Source of the DNA: Rhynchopus euleeides
Lineage: Eukaryota > Euglenozoa > Diplonemea > Diplonemida > Diplonemidae
Assembly: GCA_963210315.1 (NCBI GenBank)
Contig: OY723298.1
Coordinates: forward strand, 1,240,001-1,304,000
Direction of reading: 5' to 3'
Length of the DNA: 64,000 bases
The position numbers were made by a program, and so were the translations under genes. Within the stretch, counting starts at the first letter, position 1. Every line of letters starts with the position of its first letter. The notes below the pieces were generated by a model. It did not search any database and was not told the DNA's origin. It worked only from the letters and a program-made list of their open reading frames with translations. Below, piece after piece: positions 1-10,903 of the stretch.

Positions 1-631
1 CATCACAACCATGCTGTCTGTAATAGCTGTGCGGAACTCACCACAAGATGGGCAGCTGTAGACGGTGGCGCTTTTGGTGGTGCAGAGGTGCTTCAGGTGC
101 GGGTGTTTGTGTCCGAGGGCGGAGAGACTGACGTCAGGGTTGGGTCGCTGCGGGTCCTGCGAGGTGATCATCTGGGGCTCGTTCTCATCGGGGGTTGTGC
201 TCCGCAGGGACTGGAGGAGGTTGCTCAATACACCTTGGCACTCCCGCAGTACTGTACATGCCAGCAGCTGGAGGATAGTTACAAAGCTGCCACTCCCCGA
301 CGCCACCCCCCTACTGGCCCCTTCAGGCCTGAAAGCCCAAAAGCTCCCGGAGATTTTTGCAGTGGTGCGCACCATATTCGCGGAGTACGTGAGGTTGGGT
401 GAGTGTGAGGTCAGGGTCCTGTCGAAGGGTAGTCGAGTGGGAATAAATAGTGAGGTCCTCAGGAGTGCAATACAACAGCAATACACAGGCAACACACCAG
501 CAACACGCAAACCGAGGCAAGAGGAGGTGGGCGGGGTCATCCTGCGGAGTCTCCAGTTGGCCAGCAAGGCGAACTGTACGGGGGAGAGACTTCCCTTCCA
601 TCCTTGTGTGCGCCCTGTCGACTGGGAAAAT

Positions 632-745
632 CTTAGAAAAAAAAATTTCCTCTGCGAAAAACCCTTAGAAAAAAAATTTCCCTTACAAAATTCTTAGAAA
701 AAAACTTTTTTTCCCCGTACAAAAGTTCTTAGAAAAAAAGTTCAG
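632..745. repeat. Four degenerate CTTAGAAAAAAA repeats
   Basis: The block CTTAGAAAAAAA followed by TTTCC-like sequence recurs at about 632, 664, 693 and 728, spaced 32, 29 and 35 bases apart. It is a short degenerate tandem array beside the foldback element at 798. No function is evident. Confidence 0.6.
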
Positions 746-797
746 AATCCTGAAAGTGGGGAACCAGCCCCCCAGTTAGGAACAGCCCTGCACTAAA

Positions 798-893
798 GTA
801 GCCATTTTTTTACTCGAGTTTGGGATTTTTTTGCACGAGTCGCCGAAGGCGACGAGTGCAAAAATACCCATACGAGAGTACAAAAATGGCTAC
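798..893. repeat. Foldback (near-palindromic) element, about 96 bp
   Basis: The two halves are near reverse complements over arms of about 46 bases: the outer ends are GTAGCCATTTTT and AAAAATGGCTAC, and the centre is GTCGCC-GAA-GGCGAC. A few mismatches interrupt the stem. The size, AT-rich arms and lack of a reading frame fit a small foldback or MITE-like element; an RNA hairpin is the alternative. Confidence 0.65.
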
Positions 894-1486
894 TGTGGAG
901 TGTAATTCGTGATTATCTTACAACACCACAATTTGAGTTACTCCGCCCGGGTCGAGAATACCCCCCAGTCGAAAAAAACAGTGAAAATCACTTTATAGGC
1001 AGTAGTGGTAACTAGGTGCTATTTGGCCTGGATGGGGGGTAGTGGGTCCCAGGGTGTGCCTCTGAGTGGAAAATAAGTTTCCTGCACCCTGTGAACACCC
1101 TCTCAAAAAAAATCCCGGAGACGAATTTTTTTTACAGTCAAAAAAATGGGGGAGGAGTAGAAAAAAGTGGGGGTGTAGGACAGGGTAAAAGATAGGGTTC
1201 CGGGCTGCGCGCCGAAAACCGGGGGTAATCGGGGGTAAAATTTTAGCCATTTCCAAATGGAAGGGCTTTCCCTTCCCACAACCCCACCCCACCCCACGCC
1301 ACTCAACTGGGATGGGCAGGGTGGCTCCTCTGCGGGGGCCGCTGCCAGGTCCGAGAGGAGCGCGCTCCTTCTTGGCGCCAACGCGAAGGAGCCAGTCGAT
1401 GAGAAAGCGTTCGGGAGAGCGCGGTGGTGTTGAAAGCACCGCAGGTTGCCCTTGCAGACTTGGTTCTGGACAGGCACAGGCCACAT

Positions 1487-1704
1487 GGGGGGTCTGGGGG
1501 GCGGTACCCCCCAGCCGCCGGAGGCCACGGTAGTGAGCATCTGTTCCTTGTAACCGTACAATTCTGTGAGCTGCCTGCATCCTCCCGGGGTGGGCTGTAT
1601 TCCATCCCCAATTGACCCCAAAGGGTGTTGGATATAAGACAGGCAGACGGCACAGGGGGGTCTGGGGGGCGGAGCCCCCCAGCCGCCGGAGGCCACGGTA
1701 GCGA
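1487..1704. repeat. Pair of direct repeats with internal G/C hairpin
   Basis: A block of about 50 bases beginning GGGGGGTCTGGGGGGCGG occurs at 1487-1536 and again at 1655-1704, differing at only a few positions. Each copy can fold on its own, because a run of G is followed by a run of C around GCGGAGC or GCGGTAC. No coding role is supported. Confidence 0.65.
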
Positions 1705-2526
1705 ACAGCTGATTCTGCTCCATAGTCGCACGCCGCATGTAGTCAACGTGCACCTTGTGCTCAACAGGTTCATCGAGCTAACCCTGGGGCAGGGCACTGT
1801 GCTCTTGGCCCCGGCCTCCTCTGGCCAAAAAGTACCCTGGAATAGTACCCGGACAGAATCTCAGAAAAATCCCGGTGGAAAAAAAAAAGAGGCACCCCCG
1901 GTTTTTCGGGGCAAAATCTCAAAAACCGGGGCTAAGCCCCGTTTTTCATAACAGTATCTTAAACACTGGTGTAGGAGATTAATAGGAGTAACGAAAATTT
2001 TGGTGGAGTAAGATAAAAAACTTGTTTGGACAATAATGTGTGCGCCGCAGCCTGGTCTAAAAACCTCACTGGGCTGCTTGCTGCCGACCCCGCCCCCCCC
2101 CCCCCCCCCCAACCAGATCGATTGCTTTCCCATTCACCCTCGACGATCAAACCCCACCAGATTGCCAAAAGAAAAAGCGAAATAAAAAAATCTCGGGTTT
2201 GAAGAAGTATAAAAGAATAGCGCATCCTCGAAACTTCCCTGAGGTTCGCGACAGCACCCAATTCTCAAGAAGCCAAAGGGATGGGCGATCGTCGCCCTCG
2301 CCCCCCCCCCCCCCACATCACACCCTTTTATTTTGTTGCACGTCGGGTGCTAAGGTTAGCCTTCTTTCCTTCTTCACATGAAACATCATCGGCGCCCCCC
2401 CCCCTCCACCTTTCATCGGGAGGGGGGGAGGTGGTTTTGGCGAGGAGCACGGCCTTCGCCCAGAACCACAGCCAAGCCGCCGTAATTGAGAGACGCGAAG
2501 CCAGACACAGGTTCGACACCGGATAA

Positions 2527-4014
2527 CCCAAAACGAATTTCAAAACTAACCACCATAAAAAAATACTCCATGCAGACACCACAAAACGAGGCGTATGGGG
2601 CTGTTTTAGAAACGCGAGGAAGATTGAGACCTTCGTCAGGGTGGTCGACCATATTGGTGGATCCCGATACACGCCGACACGCCGAAAGGGTGAGCTCTAC
2701 AAAATATATGCACTACCCACCCTCGCCTACCACGCACTATCGGCATGCTTCAACCCGAACGAGGCAAAGATCGTACAGGCATGTCAGAGGTTGGTTCCAA
2801 AACACCCACATGGACGGGGCCTGGGAGGGTTTGCCTCGAGCCCACTGGGCTTTGGGGTTTTACCGGTGAAGGACTATACTGACGCACAACGAACCAGGGC
2901 CTACATCGCGGCGAACCAATTCACAGGCGAAGAAGGCCTCCCGTCAAACGGCTTTGGCAGGCGGCGACCAGACACGACCCGAATTCCACATGTATGCCGC
3001 CAGATCTTGCACCACCTCACGACACTAAGGCCTGACACTGAGGTTATTGTAGGAACAGATGGAGGATACACAGATGGAAATCACGTCGGCACGATAGGCT
3101 TCTCAGTCAACGGAGAGGGCTACGGAGCACGGCTACGAGGGATCACTCTGTCGAGCACACATGCCGAGGTGGCAGCGGCGATTGTTATGGCGACACTGCT
3201 GCGTGAAGGGGGAATCTCCCCGCAACGTGTGCGGTGGTGGTGCGACAGTAAGAACGCGATACAGCGACAGGAAAAGGCAAAACTCGGAGACCCGGCGGGA
3301 GATATCCTGGGCTTCGGTGGTATTCCCGCTATCAACTGGGACAAGGGTCATGCGACGAACCGGGCAATAAATGTGGCGGATGCGGCTTGCACGGCTGCCC
3401 GCAGTGACACAACACCCTTTGACTTGGAGTGGGTGTACACGGCGAACGCGACGCCTTACCTGTGCTACTCCCACGATGTTGACACGGTCCAGCTCGAAGA
3501 CCCACATGCTTATATACGCAGCGTCCGGTGCCATATACGTGACGATCCTCTACGTCGGGAAATTAGGAAGCTGGTTCCGGCGGTATGCACGACACGCAGG
3601 ATCGTTCGACGTCTCATGTACATACCTGGAGCCTGCGACATCCTGCAGGCGATATCGAGGAGGGTGATACTACAGTTCGGCAGCAAGCGTGAGTGCAGAG
3701 TCGAAGGATGCACGCGGCACGCTACCGCAGAACACACCCTACTGGTGAACGACCCGAGGCATAGTGGTGCGTATGGGAGATGGGGAGATAGGGCCATACC
3801 ATACCCGACCGAATCACCTACGCTGGAGAGGATACTGACAGACTTCGCGCGTGGGAATTTCCCAACGATGCTGTACTGCTGTGAACGAATTGGATACCAA
3901 GAAGATGATGACCATGCGCTGGGAGAGTGGTGCGAATGGCTGAAACGGCGGATCCTCCTGCGTGAGGAATATCGCGAGAGAGGAGAGGACGACTGCGCTG
4001 ATGATGAGGAATAA
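2527..4014 (+). mobile_element. 5'-truncated non-LTR retrotransposon ORF2 (RT tail, RNase H, Zn knuckle)
   Basis: The frame is open from just after a stop at 2524-2526 and has no natural start, so this is the 3' part of a polyprotein. The first 120 or so codons (to about 2900) resemble the thumb and connector of LINE reverse transcriptases, including ALPTLAYHALSACFNP. An RNase H domain follows at about 3040-3400: GTDGGYTD supplies the first Asp, THAEVAAA the Glu, WWCDSKNA the second Asp, and GHATNRAINVADAAC resembles the last motif. A C-terminal CRVEGC...H...EH cluster at about 3696-3750 fits the LINE zinc knuckle. The catalytic palm is missing, as expected from incomplete reverse transcription, so the copy is dead. 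It sits alone, with no partner gene. The family assignment is good; the exact clade cannot be judged here. Confidence 0.8.
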
Positions 4015-4903
4015 ACAACCCCCCCCCTCCATGACTCCCCGTTTCCCACCCAAGGCTCAAGATTCCTGGGCACTCTCGCTGAGCAAACTGGAATCTGTGT
4101 AACGCAAGGCTCATGTCAGAGCTAAATGAACGAAATGTATAGTTGTCTCAATGGGTCTGAGGGCGGTTCTCGCCTATACCACTGAAGATGCTGAACACTG
4201 CCCCCTACCCTACTTTGTGGGGAAATGGGCGACAATGGGACAGAACGGGTCTGTGTAGTAGCCTAGCTCTCGCAGTGCCTGTGATTGTCGACACCAAAAA
4301 AAAATACCCACCCACGGACTCCCGAGAAGGTGACTTGCATTTGCTTCACTCTCGACAATCACATCCCCCAACTGATTCCCGCTGTGATTTGGCCCGCACA
4401 TTTCTCGGACATCTCCCCAATTCCCTCCTCGATCTCCCCCGGCTCCAGCCCGCTAAGACCGCTGCGTCTCCTTTTGCCTTGTAGCAGCCTGCCTTGGCTC
4501 GACGATCAGACCGACGAGATTCAGTTTTCATTCTGGTGCTGGGGGTGGGGGAGCGGAGAGGCGGCGGGCGAATATCATTATCCCGATGCTTACCCCTCCC
4601 CCCCCCCCTCTTCCCCACCTTCCTCTTCCTTCGCCTTTCATCTTTCACGCTCGAAGTGGAGGAGGCGTGGTTTGCCCGCCGTCGATCCCCACTCGAAGTG
4701 TTCTTTTTGCCACAGGGCGTCTCCGCCACTGCTTGGTCCTATGCTGTGGACATGCTGGTGGCTGCCGAGCCTCTATTTCAAAGAAGGGGTCATTTGGTTG
4801 GGAAGGGGGTGGGGGGGGGAGAGGTGTAGGTGTGTTTCGTCTATCTGTCGGAAGAAAGCTGTGTCACTTTAAGACACATGAGTGGTGCCCCTGACGACCC
4901 CAT
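4015..4903. other. Intergenic, no gene seen
   Basis: This stretch lies between the retrotransposon stop and the left end of the 3.6-kb candidate element. It has poly-C, poly-A and GGGGGTGGGG-type runs and no supportable coding frame. A 12-base sequence TGGTGCCCCTGA at 4883-4894 is repeated in inverted form at 8602-8613, just outside the other end of the element. Confidence 0.55.
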
Positions 4904-4960
4904 ATTGCGTAGTTTGTGCGTAGTGAAAAGGGGGGGGGGGGGTCTCATTTTTTGGTCCCC
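4904..4960. repeat. Left end of 3.6-kb element: direct repeat plus inverted end
   Basis: Positions 4904-4934 are the left copy of the 31-base direct repeat, which includes TGCGTAGTTTGTGCGTAGTG. Positions 4931-4960 are a G-run followed by TCTCATTTTTTGGTCCCC, the reverse complement (two mismatches plus run-length difference) of 8537-8564. Confidence 0.75.
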
Positions 4961-4970
4961 TTTTCCGGCC

Positions 4971-5870
4971 TCAGCCAGTTCTCTGTCTCTTTGCCGGGTT
5001 CCCAAACTCAAGGAGTTCTTGCTGTTCCGGGGTCAGTGCGGGTGCAGGCGCTTCAGGTGCTGCAGGTTCTTCAGGTTCTTCAGGTGCTGCAGCGCTGGCA
5101 GCCTTCGGTGCGGGTTTCGACGCCGGCTTTGCAGCTGTCTTTCGGGGTGCCCTTTGGCGCGGTGCCTGCTTCAGCTCGTCGGGATGATCCAGCTTCTTCT
5201 TCAGTGTCTTGCAGCTCGTTGCGTGGCGTAGAAATGCATCGGTACTGCTCAATTTTCCGACGTGGCTCGGAATCTTTTTCTTGCAGCTGCAGGTAACGAC
5301 ACCATGCCCAACAACAATCCCCAGACCGTCGAGGGAGAGTGGGCGCCTGGATCCCGTGACACAGATCTCTAGTGCCGTTGTGATCCCCTCTGATAACGTC
5401 TCCTGGACGTTGTCAGCGGAGGTTGCCTGTGTGGCGGTGACCTCCGTATACCCCGCGGGGTCCCGTGCCAGCAGCGCCTTCTTCAGCTTTTCGTCGACCC
5501 CTCGGCCGACGCTCGCCTTAATGTCGAGGGCCACCTTCAGGGTGGCACCTTGCATCGCCCTGAAGGCTGTGAGCGTATCATCACTTGCAATCTCCAAGGT
5601 GTTCTCCCCGTGTTCGAACTGCACCGACCCAACCACGACTGCGTCCTTGCCACAGAGAAAGGAGTGCGCTCTCCAGATCGCTCGGACGCGCCTCTTGTAG
5701 TCCCGCTCACTCTCGGATTTTTTGCGACCCTGTTTGGGAGGAAGGCGTGTCTCAAACGCCTTCCACACGGTGTCGAACGTGTCGACACTCGTCACGAGCA
5801 ACGGCTCGGCAAAGCTGCCGAACTCCTTCTCGCGATACCGCAGGCTGTACTTCACCGTTACGCACTGCAT
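4971..5870 (-). CDS. Unknown 299-aa protein with possible C-C-H-C zinc site and Ala/Pro/Lys-rich tail
   Basis: I do not recognise the family. The N-terminal 200 residues look like a globular mixed domain. At about residues 194-225 the pattern CSCKKK...H...SC could bind one metal. The last 70 residues are rich in Ala, Pro and Lys and end in a basic KRQRTG, so nuclear localisation is plausible. I chose the Met at 5870 (MQCVTVKYS) because the upstream in-frame Met at 5948 abuts a poly-C/poly-G run and would add 26 residues of low-quality sequence. The gene is the second of two minus-strand genes inside the candidate mobile element. A DNA-binding accessory role is inference only. Confidence 0.6.
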   Translation of the reverse strand: MQCVTVKYSLRYREKEFGSFAEPLLVTSVDTFDTVWKAFETRLPPKQGRKKSESERDYKRRVRAIWRAHSFLCGKDAVVVGSVQFEHGENTLEIASDDTLTAFRAMQGATLKVALDIKASVGRGVDEKLKKALLARDPAGYTEVTATQATSADNVQETLSEGITTALEICVTGSRRPLSLDGLGIVVGHGVVTCSCKKKIPSHVGKLSSTDAFLRHATSCKTLKKKLDHPDELKQAPRQRAPRKTAAKPASKPAPKAASAAAPEEPEEPAAPEAPAPALTPEQQELLEFGNPAKRQRTG

Positions 5871-6001
5871 TGGGCCTTGTATAATATTCTCCTGGAGTGG
5901 GCGAAGTGTGTGATTGAAGGCACTGCATTGATCCAGCAACGAAATCAAAGCGGGGGGTGGGGGGGGGGGGGGTGAAGAGTAGCAGCAGCCCTTTCATTTT
6001 A

Positions 6002-8260
6002 TCACGCATGATCCTTTTTATCCTGCTTCTTGAGAGCTGCCAGCAGCCAGTCCACGCGGTCATTTTGAACGTTTCGTTCAATCCCACGTTCGGCACAAAT
6101 CTCCTGCAGCTCTTCTTTTGTGCGGGCTTTATCAAATTCACGAAGGATTTGCATCAACCGTGATTTCGAGGCATTCTGTACACCTCGCTTGCCACGCTTT
6201 TGAGCTTGATTAATCAGTTCCGAGTTTGTGAAGCTATCGGAATAATCAAAACGGAGGACAATGTCATTGAGGGCAGTCTCTCTTGCAATTCGCTTTTCCT
6301 TCCTTGATTCCTCTTTTTCGAATGCTGATTTCAAGTCTTCAAGTTTCCGCTTCCCAATCCGAAGCTTGCGCTCCTTCGTAGTCTCCGGAATACGGGAACG
6401 CACTATCGTAGTGAGTTTCGGCTCACCAACCTCAGCATGCAGAGTTTTCAAATCAGTATCAGAGAAATGCTCAGGAATACAGCAGTGAGCACGGACAAAG
6501 TCGTCACGAACGGATGAGTGTCCAGCCACTTCGATGACACGCTTAGACCTCCCGCACATCCCTTCCAAGAGGGCCGGGCCAAACGACACCGACGGCTGCA
6601 CCGCGCGTGTCTCCTCGCTGGCTGCCCCGAACCTCACCGCTTCCACCAGCATGCTCGTCCCGATAATGACCAGGGCGGTGCGGAAGAACTCCACGCCGCT
6701 GTCGAAGGACACTACGGGCATGAGCCGGCTTTCGGTTGGGATGCCTTGCTTCCCAAAGTAGGCATCGAGGCCGTGCTGCACTAAGTCATCCGGCCGGACG
6801 CCGTCCAGGTCACTATCGCTGACTTCCCGGATGTCGAGGGAGGGACACTGCGGCGAGGTGTGGAAGCGCAGCCGCCCTACCGTCACCATCCTGCATGAAG
6901 TGGCGCTCTGGAAGACGGTCAGGTCCCCGTCAGAGCTGCACGCCTCCAGCGTCGCTTCACTCCTGGCCGCAGAGAAGAGGTCGAAGGCCCCCGAGCGCCA
7001 GTACATCTGCAGACATCCCAACGATTTGGGGTCGGTGGTGAAACTCCCGGAGTCTGCGATGGTGGTCAGCAGAGGGTACAAGACCTTGCTGAAAAGCTTC
7101 CCGTAGAGGCACACTTTGTCGATGGCGCTGCGATCAGCAAGGCAGTTTTTCACTGCCACCTTCTTTGTCGACGATTCCGTCGTCGTCATCGAGAAGAAGG
7201 TGTGCAGGTGCTCAGCGACGGTGAGCTCCCCGCAGCGAGCCGACAGCGAGAAGCAGGCAGCTGCACCACTGAGGAAGCGGCCGTTTGTGGCCCGCTGCCA
7301 CAGGAAGCTGCTGATGGTGATGCCTACCGTGCTGTGGAGGTAGGCGGCGAACTCTGGTGCTGCGGCACAGTAGTTGGCAGCATAGCACATCAGAGTCATG
7401 AAGGGCAAGTCAGGCTCAATGACTCGCCGGAAGGCCAGATGCAGGCGGTGGTGGGGCTCGAACACAACGACAACGCTCTGCAGCTCGGGTTTCAGACTGG
7501 CACCGCGGTCCAGAAAGAAAGCCGAGAACGACTCCTCGGACAACCCCACGTCATCCTTGCCGAGGACGGAGAACTGGCCTGAAGAGGCCAGGTCCGAAAA
7601 CCGTTTAAAGGCGACGGCCAGGTCAACTCTGGTAGTGGGTCCATCAGATGACAGCGTCAGATATGTGGCGAGCACGTGGTAGCGGAGGATCCCGTTCACC
7701 CTGTACTGCACCGTAAAGTGCCCAAGCTTGGTAGTGTTTGACGGGTCCGCAAACACTGGTGTGAGGTCGTGAATTAACACAAGTTCGCCGTTCTCCCGGA
7801 TGCCCTGCGTCTCCCGTAAAAACAACACATCCCGTAGCAGTAGCGACTGCTGCCACGACATCTCCACCGCATGGCGGGTCACCGTCTCGCCCTTGAACTT
7901 GGTGATGAGGGTGTGGATGTTAGAGACAGGGGTGTGGCACTGCATGGCGGTGTCGACCCAGTCGCGCACGTCCAGGCGGGATGCTGGCACTGTCTCTGCC
8001 TTCGCCGGAAGGAACAGCGCCGAGCCCGGGAGCGCGTTCTGCCACAGGCCTTCTGGGAGAGGCCGCATCTCCAATGAATTAACGTCACCACCCTTCAGCA
8101 GATGCACCTCGAGACAGTCACCCTCCGGTTGCAGCCCCACCTCCTCAAGCAGCGCCAGCAGCTTCTCGTGGGTGACACATCCTGCGATGGTCCCCGCGAG
8201 GCATCTCAACCCCTCAACAGAGGCAACGATGGTGAAGAGCTGTTCCTCTTCCCCAGACAT
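6002..8260 (-). CDS. Unknown 752-aa protein with two SAP-like C-terminal motifs
   Basis: I do not recognise the main body (residues 1 to about 620) and cannot find a convincing DDE triad, tyrosine-recombinase R-H-R-Y set, or HUH motif by eye. The last 110 residues contain a basic helix (ERKLRIGKRKLEDLKSAFEK) and two stretches resembling SAP DNA-binding motifs: SELINQAQKRGKRGV...RLMQILREF and ELQEICAERGIERNV...VDWLLAAL. SAP motifs bind DNA in chromatin and repair proteins. The start at 8260 (MSGEEEQ) is preferred; the frame stays open upstream to 8695, but that part runs through the element's terminal repeat and looks noncoding. It lies upstream of the 299-aa gene on the same strand. As the larger gene of a repeat-bounded unit it is the best candidate for a novel mobility protein, but that is inference. 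Confidence 0.65.
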   Translation of the reverse strand: MSGEEEQLFTIVASVEGLRCLAGTIAGCVTHEKLLALLEEVGLQPEGDCLEVHLLKGGDVNSLEMRPLPEGLWQNALPGSALFLPAKAETVPASRLDVRDWVDTAMQCHTPVSNIHTLITKFKGETVTRHAVEMSWQQSLLLRDVLFLRETQGIRENGELVLIHDLTPVFADPSNTTKLGHFTVQYRVNGILRYHVLATYLTLSSDGPTTRVDLAVAFKRFSDLASSGQFSVLGKDDVGLSEESFSAFFLDRGASLKPELQSVVVVFEPHHRLHLAFRRVIEPDLPFMTLMCYAANYCAAAPEFAAYLHSTVGITISSFLWQRATNGRFLSGAAACFSLSARCGELTVAEHLHTFFSMTTTESSTKKVAVKNCLADRSAIDKVCLYGKLFSKVLYPLLTTIADSGSFTTDPKSLGCLQMYWRSGAFDLFSAARSEATLEACSSDGDLTVFQSATSCRMVTVGRLRFHTSPQCPSLDIREVSDSDLDGVRPDDLVQHGLDAYFGKQGIPTESRLMPVVSFDSGVEFFRTALVIIGTSMLVEAVRFGAASEETRAVQPSVSFGPALLEGMCGRSKRVIEVAGHSSVRDDFVRAHCCIPEHFSDTDLKTLHAEVGEPKLTTIVRSRIPETTKERKLRIGKRKLEDLKSAFEKEESRKEKRIARETALNDIVLRFDYSDSFTNSELINQAQKRGKRGVQNASKSRLMQILREFDKARTKEELQEICAERGIERNVQNDRVDWLLAALKKQDKKDHA

Positions 8261-8536
8261 TGTTGTTCCTAGGTGCAGTGTGGATGATGGAGTGTGTGTG
8301 TAGGTTTTTTTTCGGGGCATCCGGACCATCTCTGCAGCTGTTGTTTCGTAGAAGTGTGTAGGGGGTACTACGCGGCTCCTGGAGCTCACTTCCTTCCCAG
8401 GTGTTTCTGGGCATGGGGCAACCTTGCCCAGGTGTTTCCCCTGTTCTTTCGGACGGTACATAGTGAGTTCTGGCAATATTTTTTTTTCTCGGTCAGCGCA
8501 GTGCCTCCAGTCCTGTCTCAGTAGCCACACAGAAAG

Positions 8537-8597
8537 GGGGACCAAAAAGCGAGACCCCCCCCCCAGATTGCGTAGTTTGTGCGTAGTGAAAAGGGGG
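8537..8597. repeat. Right end of 3.6-kb element: inverted end plus direct repeat
   Basis: Positions 8537-8564 read GGGGACCAAAAAGCGAGA followed by a C-run, the inverted partner of 4931-4960. Positions 8567-8597 are an exact copy of the 31-base direct repeat seen at 4904-4934. Confidence 0.75.
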
Positions 8598-8680
8598 TAA
8601 ATCAGGGGCACCAATGAGGGGTTTTTCTTTTTCTTGCAAGGCAGAATACCCACACAAATACACACAACTCGTTTTCTCCC

Positions 8681-8833
8681 ACTTTTTTTACGCACACGAC
8701 CTTCGCGCAGAAAGTGTCATTCAGCTCTGCCAAACGTGCTCTACACACCACCCCCTTCATCAGGCAAGTGGGTTTGTAAGTGTGTGTGGAAGCGTCACCG
8801 CATCAAACGAAGTATCAAACAGTAGAGAAAGTG
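8681..8833 (+). repeat. Dispersed repeat, copy 1
   Basis: A diverged repeat shares TTTTTTTACGCAC, AAAGTGTCATT, GTGCTCTACACAC, CATCAGGCA and GTGTGTGTGGAAGCGTCA with 10681-10903, in the same order. The copies differ by indels. No reading frame is conserved. Confidence 0.65.
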
Positions 8834-10680
8834 CGGCAGAGTTGAAGTGACACTTTCTGCATTTCTGAGCCCCTCAGGGGAGGTGCGGGCAGACAAGTTG
8901 TAATCGCATCAAAGAAGGGCCACTTCGTGTATGCAGATCTCAGGAATGTCATCGGGCTTCTGTGCAGTTCAGAATATCCCAAAGCCGCCGGAGGGGTGGA
9001 GGAAGCTGCCTGTCTGTCAGGCAGTGCAGCCCCTCAGTCTCACCCCGTCTCTGCCTGGGGGACCGTTTGTCTCGTCGGGTCGATCCCAGCTGTCCGTAGG
9101 TGGGCATGCCCTCGGTCCGCGCGCCCCCCCCCCCCCCCCCCTCTCCCACCCCACCTCCCACCGCCCTCTCGTCCCACATTCACTTCAGCCTTGCCTTGTG
9201 TTCTGTATTACGTCCCCCGTGGCAGTTTATTGACCACAGCTCTTCGTTAAATTGCCCAACTGCATGCCCTGAGTGGATCCATTGTGCTGTCCGCTGCGTG
9301 GCTGTGTGATTTCCCCCCCCCCCCTCTTTGGGGTGTCTGCGTTCCAACGAGACAACTTTTCGGCAGGAATTGCCTCGTTTGTTTTTTTTGCTGCCACGGC
9401 ACGATTCCAGCGGGGGGCACGTACAGTTTTCCAGAGCTGGTGTTGTGGTGTGTGTGTTTGTGTGTGATCGTGATCAGATAATGTGCCCCTGGGTACCATC
9501 AAAAAGCCTCTTTTCTGGCGTGGGGGGGGGGGGGGTGGGAGGTGGATGGGGCGAAGGTCTTGCCACCTCCAGAACCGCCACCCCACCCCCACCCCCACCT
9601 CTGCCTCTGACGCTCGCTATGCCTCCTCCACCCCCTTCCTGCAGCCTGCCGCAAGGCAAAATAAAATTCCCCACACACACCCGCCCGCCCTTCCCTCTCT
9701 CCTCCATCATTGATGTCTGGGTTGCTGTGTCCCTGCATTCTCTTGCACGCATCGTGCCATCACACCAAGGCATGTTGCTTGGGAAACTGCGGCAGCCCGG
9801 TGCTTTCTCTCTCTCTTGGAGTTGTTGCCAAACAAGAGGGGGGGTGTTCTTCGCAATCTCTCTGCACGAACAACCCGCTGGTTCTTCTCCCCCCCCACCC
9901 CTTACTGATTGTTTTGCAGACGCAAAAATAAAGTTCTTCTCCTGATAAAATCCTCAATAAATTCCTCAAATCCCAGAGGGGAGGGGTGCACTGTGCTCTT
10001 ATCCCCCCACCCCCCCCCCCCTCAACTGCCTGCATAACGAGTGAAGAATAGGTCGGCTCTGCACCTTCTTTCTCGATTGCCGCCCCCCTCTTCTCTCTCT
10101 CTGTCCGCCCTCATCCCAACCGATCTGTCCTGTATGTTCTGTTGCTCCTCCTGTGTGGCTTATTTAACACCGCATGCCATGGACCCTGCGGGTTTTTTGC
10201 CGAATCCGATTGAGGATTCCAGGAATCCAGTTGGAAGGTTCTGTGGAGATGGGATGTGTTCTAGACATGTTTGTTTGCTTTTCGGGGCAAGAGAAGTGGG
10301 TGTGTGTGTGTGCCGTGTATACAGCCCCACCCCCTGTTTTGCCTGGGATCATCACACTTCAAATCCGTGAGAGATGTTGAGAGACGGAGAGTGAGAGATG
10401 AAGATCACAAACGGAGACATGAATCGAAGCCCTGCATTGCGAACAGTGCGCTCTGAGTTCTCCGGTTCAGACCCTGATGGTATCCTCGTGTCCTCAGATA
10501 GTTGCGAGAGAGTTGGGGTGGGGTGGGGTGGGGGCGTAGTGGCTCCTCGGGAGCTCAGGAGCTGTGTTTTGCCACCGCAAACCCAGCTTTCTTTTGAGCA
10601 CCCGTGCCCATTTCACCTGACGCGGTCGGGTGGCTTTTCAGGTCTCTGGTATTCCCCGGGTTTTGACTTTGTCGCCTGAT

Positions 10681-10903
10681 CGTTTTTTTTACGCACGGCT
10701 TCGTTCGAAAGTGTCATTTCAGCTCAGCCAACCGTGCTCTACACACAACCCTTTCTCATCAGGCAGGAGGGTTTCTGGGTGTGGAGATCACACGAAAAGA
10801 GCAAGTGCTCAGTGTTGCCCACACGACTGTAAAAATGTTCACGTGAGTGTGTGTGGAAGCGTCATCACATCAAACGAATCAGCCACACAGTAGAGTAAGA
10901 GCA
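10681..10903 (+). repeat. Dispersed repeat, copy 2
   Basis: This is the second, longer copy of the repeat at 8681-8833. It carries about 70 extra bases between the CATCAGGCA block and the GTGTGTGTGGAAGCGTCA block. Function unknown. Confidence 0.65.

Larger units (their letters stand above)
1..2526. other. Gene-poor 5' region with repeats
   Basis: I see no supportable gene here. Short open frames exist on both strands, but none shows a recognisable domain, and the stretch alternates between A/T runs, poly-C runs and short repeated blocks. The repeats that can be defined are listed separately. The region leads directly into the truncated retrotransposon that starts at about 2527, so part of it may be older mobile-element debris. 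Confidence 0.6.
4904..8597. mobile_element. Candidate undescribed 3.6-kb mobile element with two minus-strand genes
   Basis: The block is bounded by an exact 31-base direct repeat (4904-4934 and 8567-8597). Immediately inside are inverted ends: G-run plus TCTCATTTTTTGGTCCCC at the left, GGGGACCAAAAAGCGAGA plus C-run at the right. Between them lie only two minus-strand genes, of 752 and 299 codons, separated by about 130 bases containing a poly-C run. Ends plus compact gene content are the architecture of an integrating element. Neither protein belongs to a transposase or recombinase family that I recognise. The direct repeat contains an internal repeat (TGCGTAGT twice), which could mark a recombination site rather than a simple target duplication. 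Alternative: two host genes that happen to lie between repeats. Confidence 0.55.

Noticed and set aside
8261-8695. N-terminal extension of the 752-aa gene to 8695
   Set aside because: It would read through the terminal repeat of the candidate element and gives low-complexity sequence.
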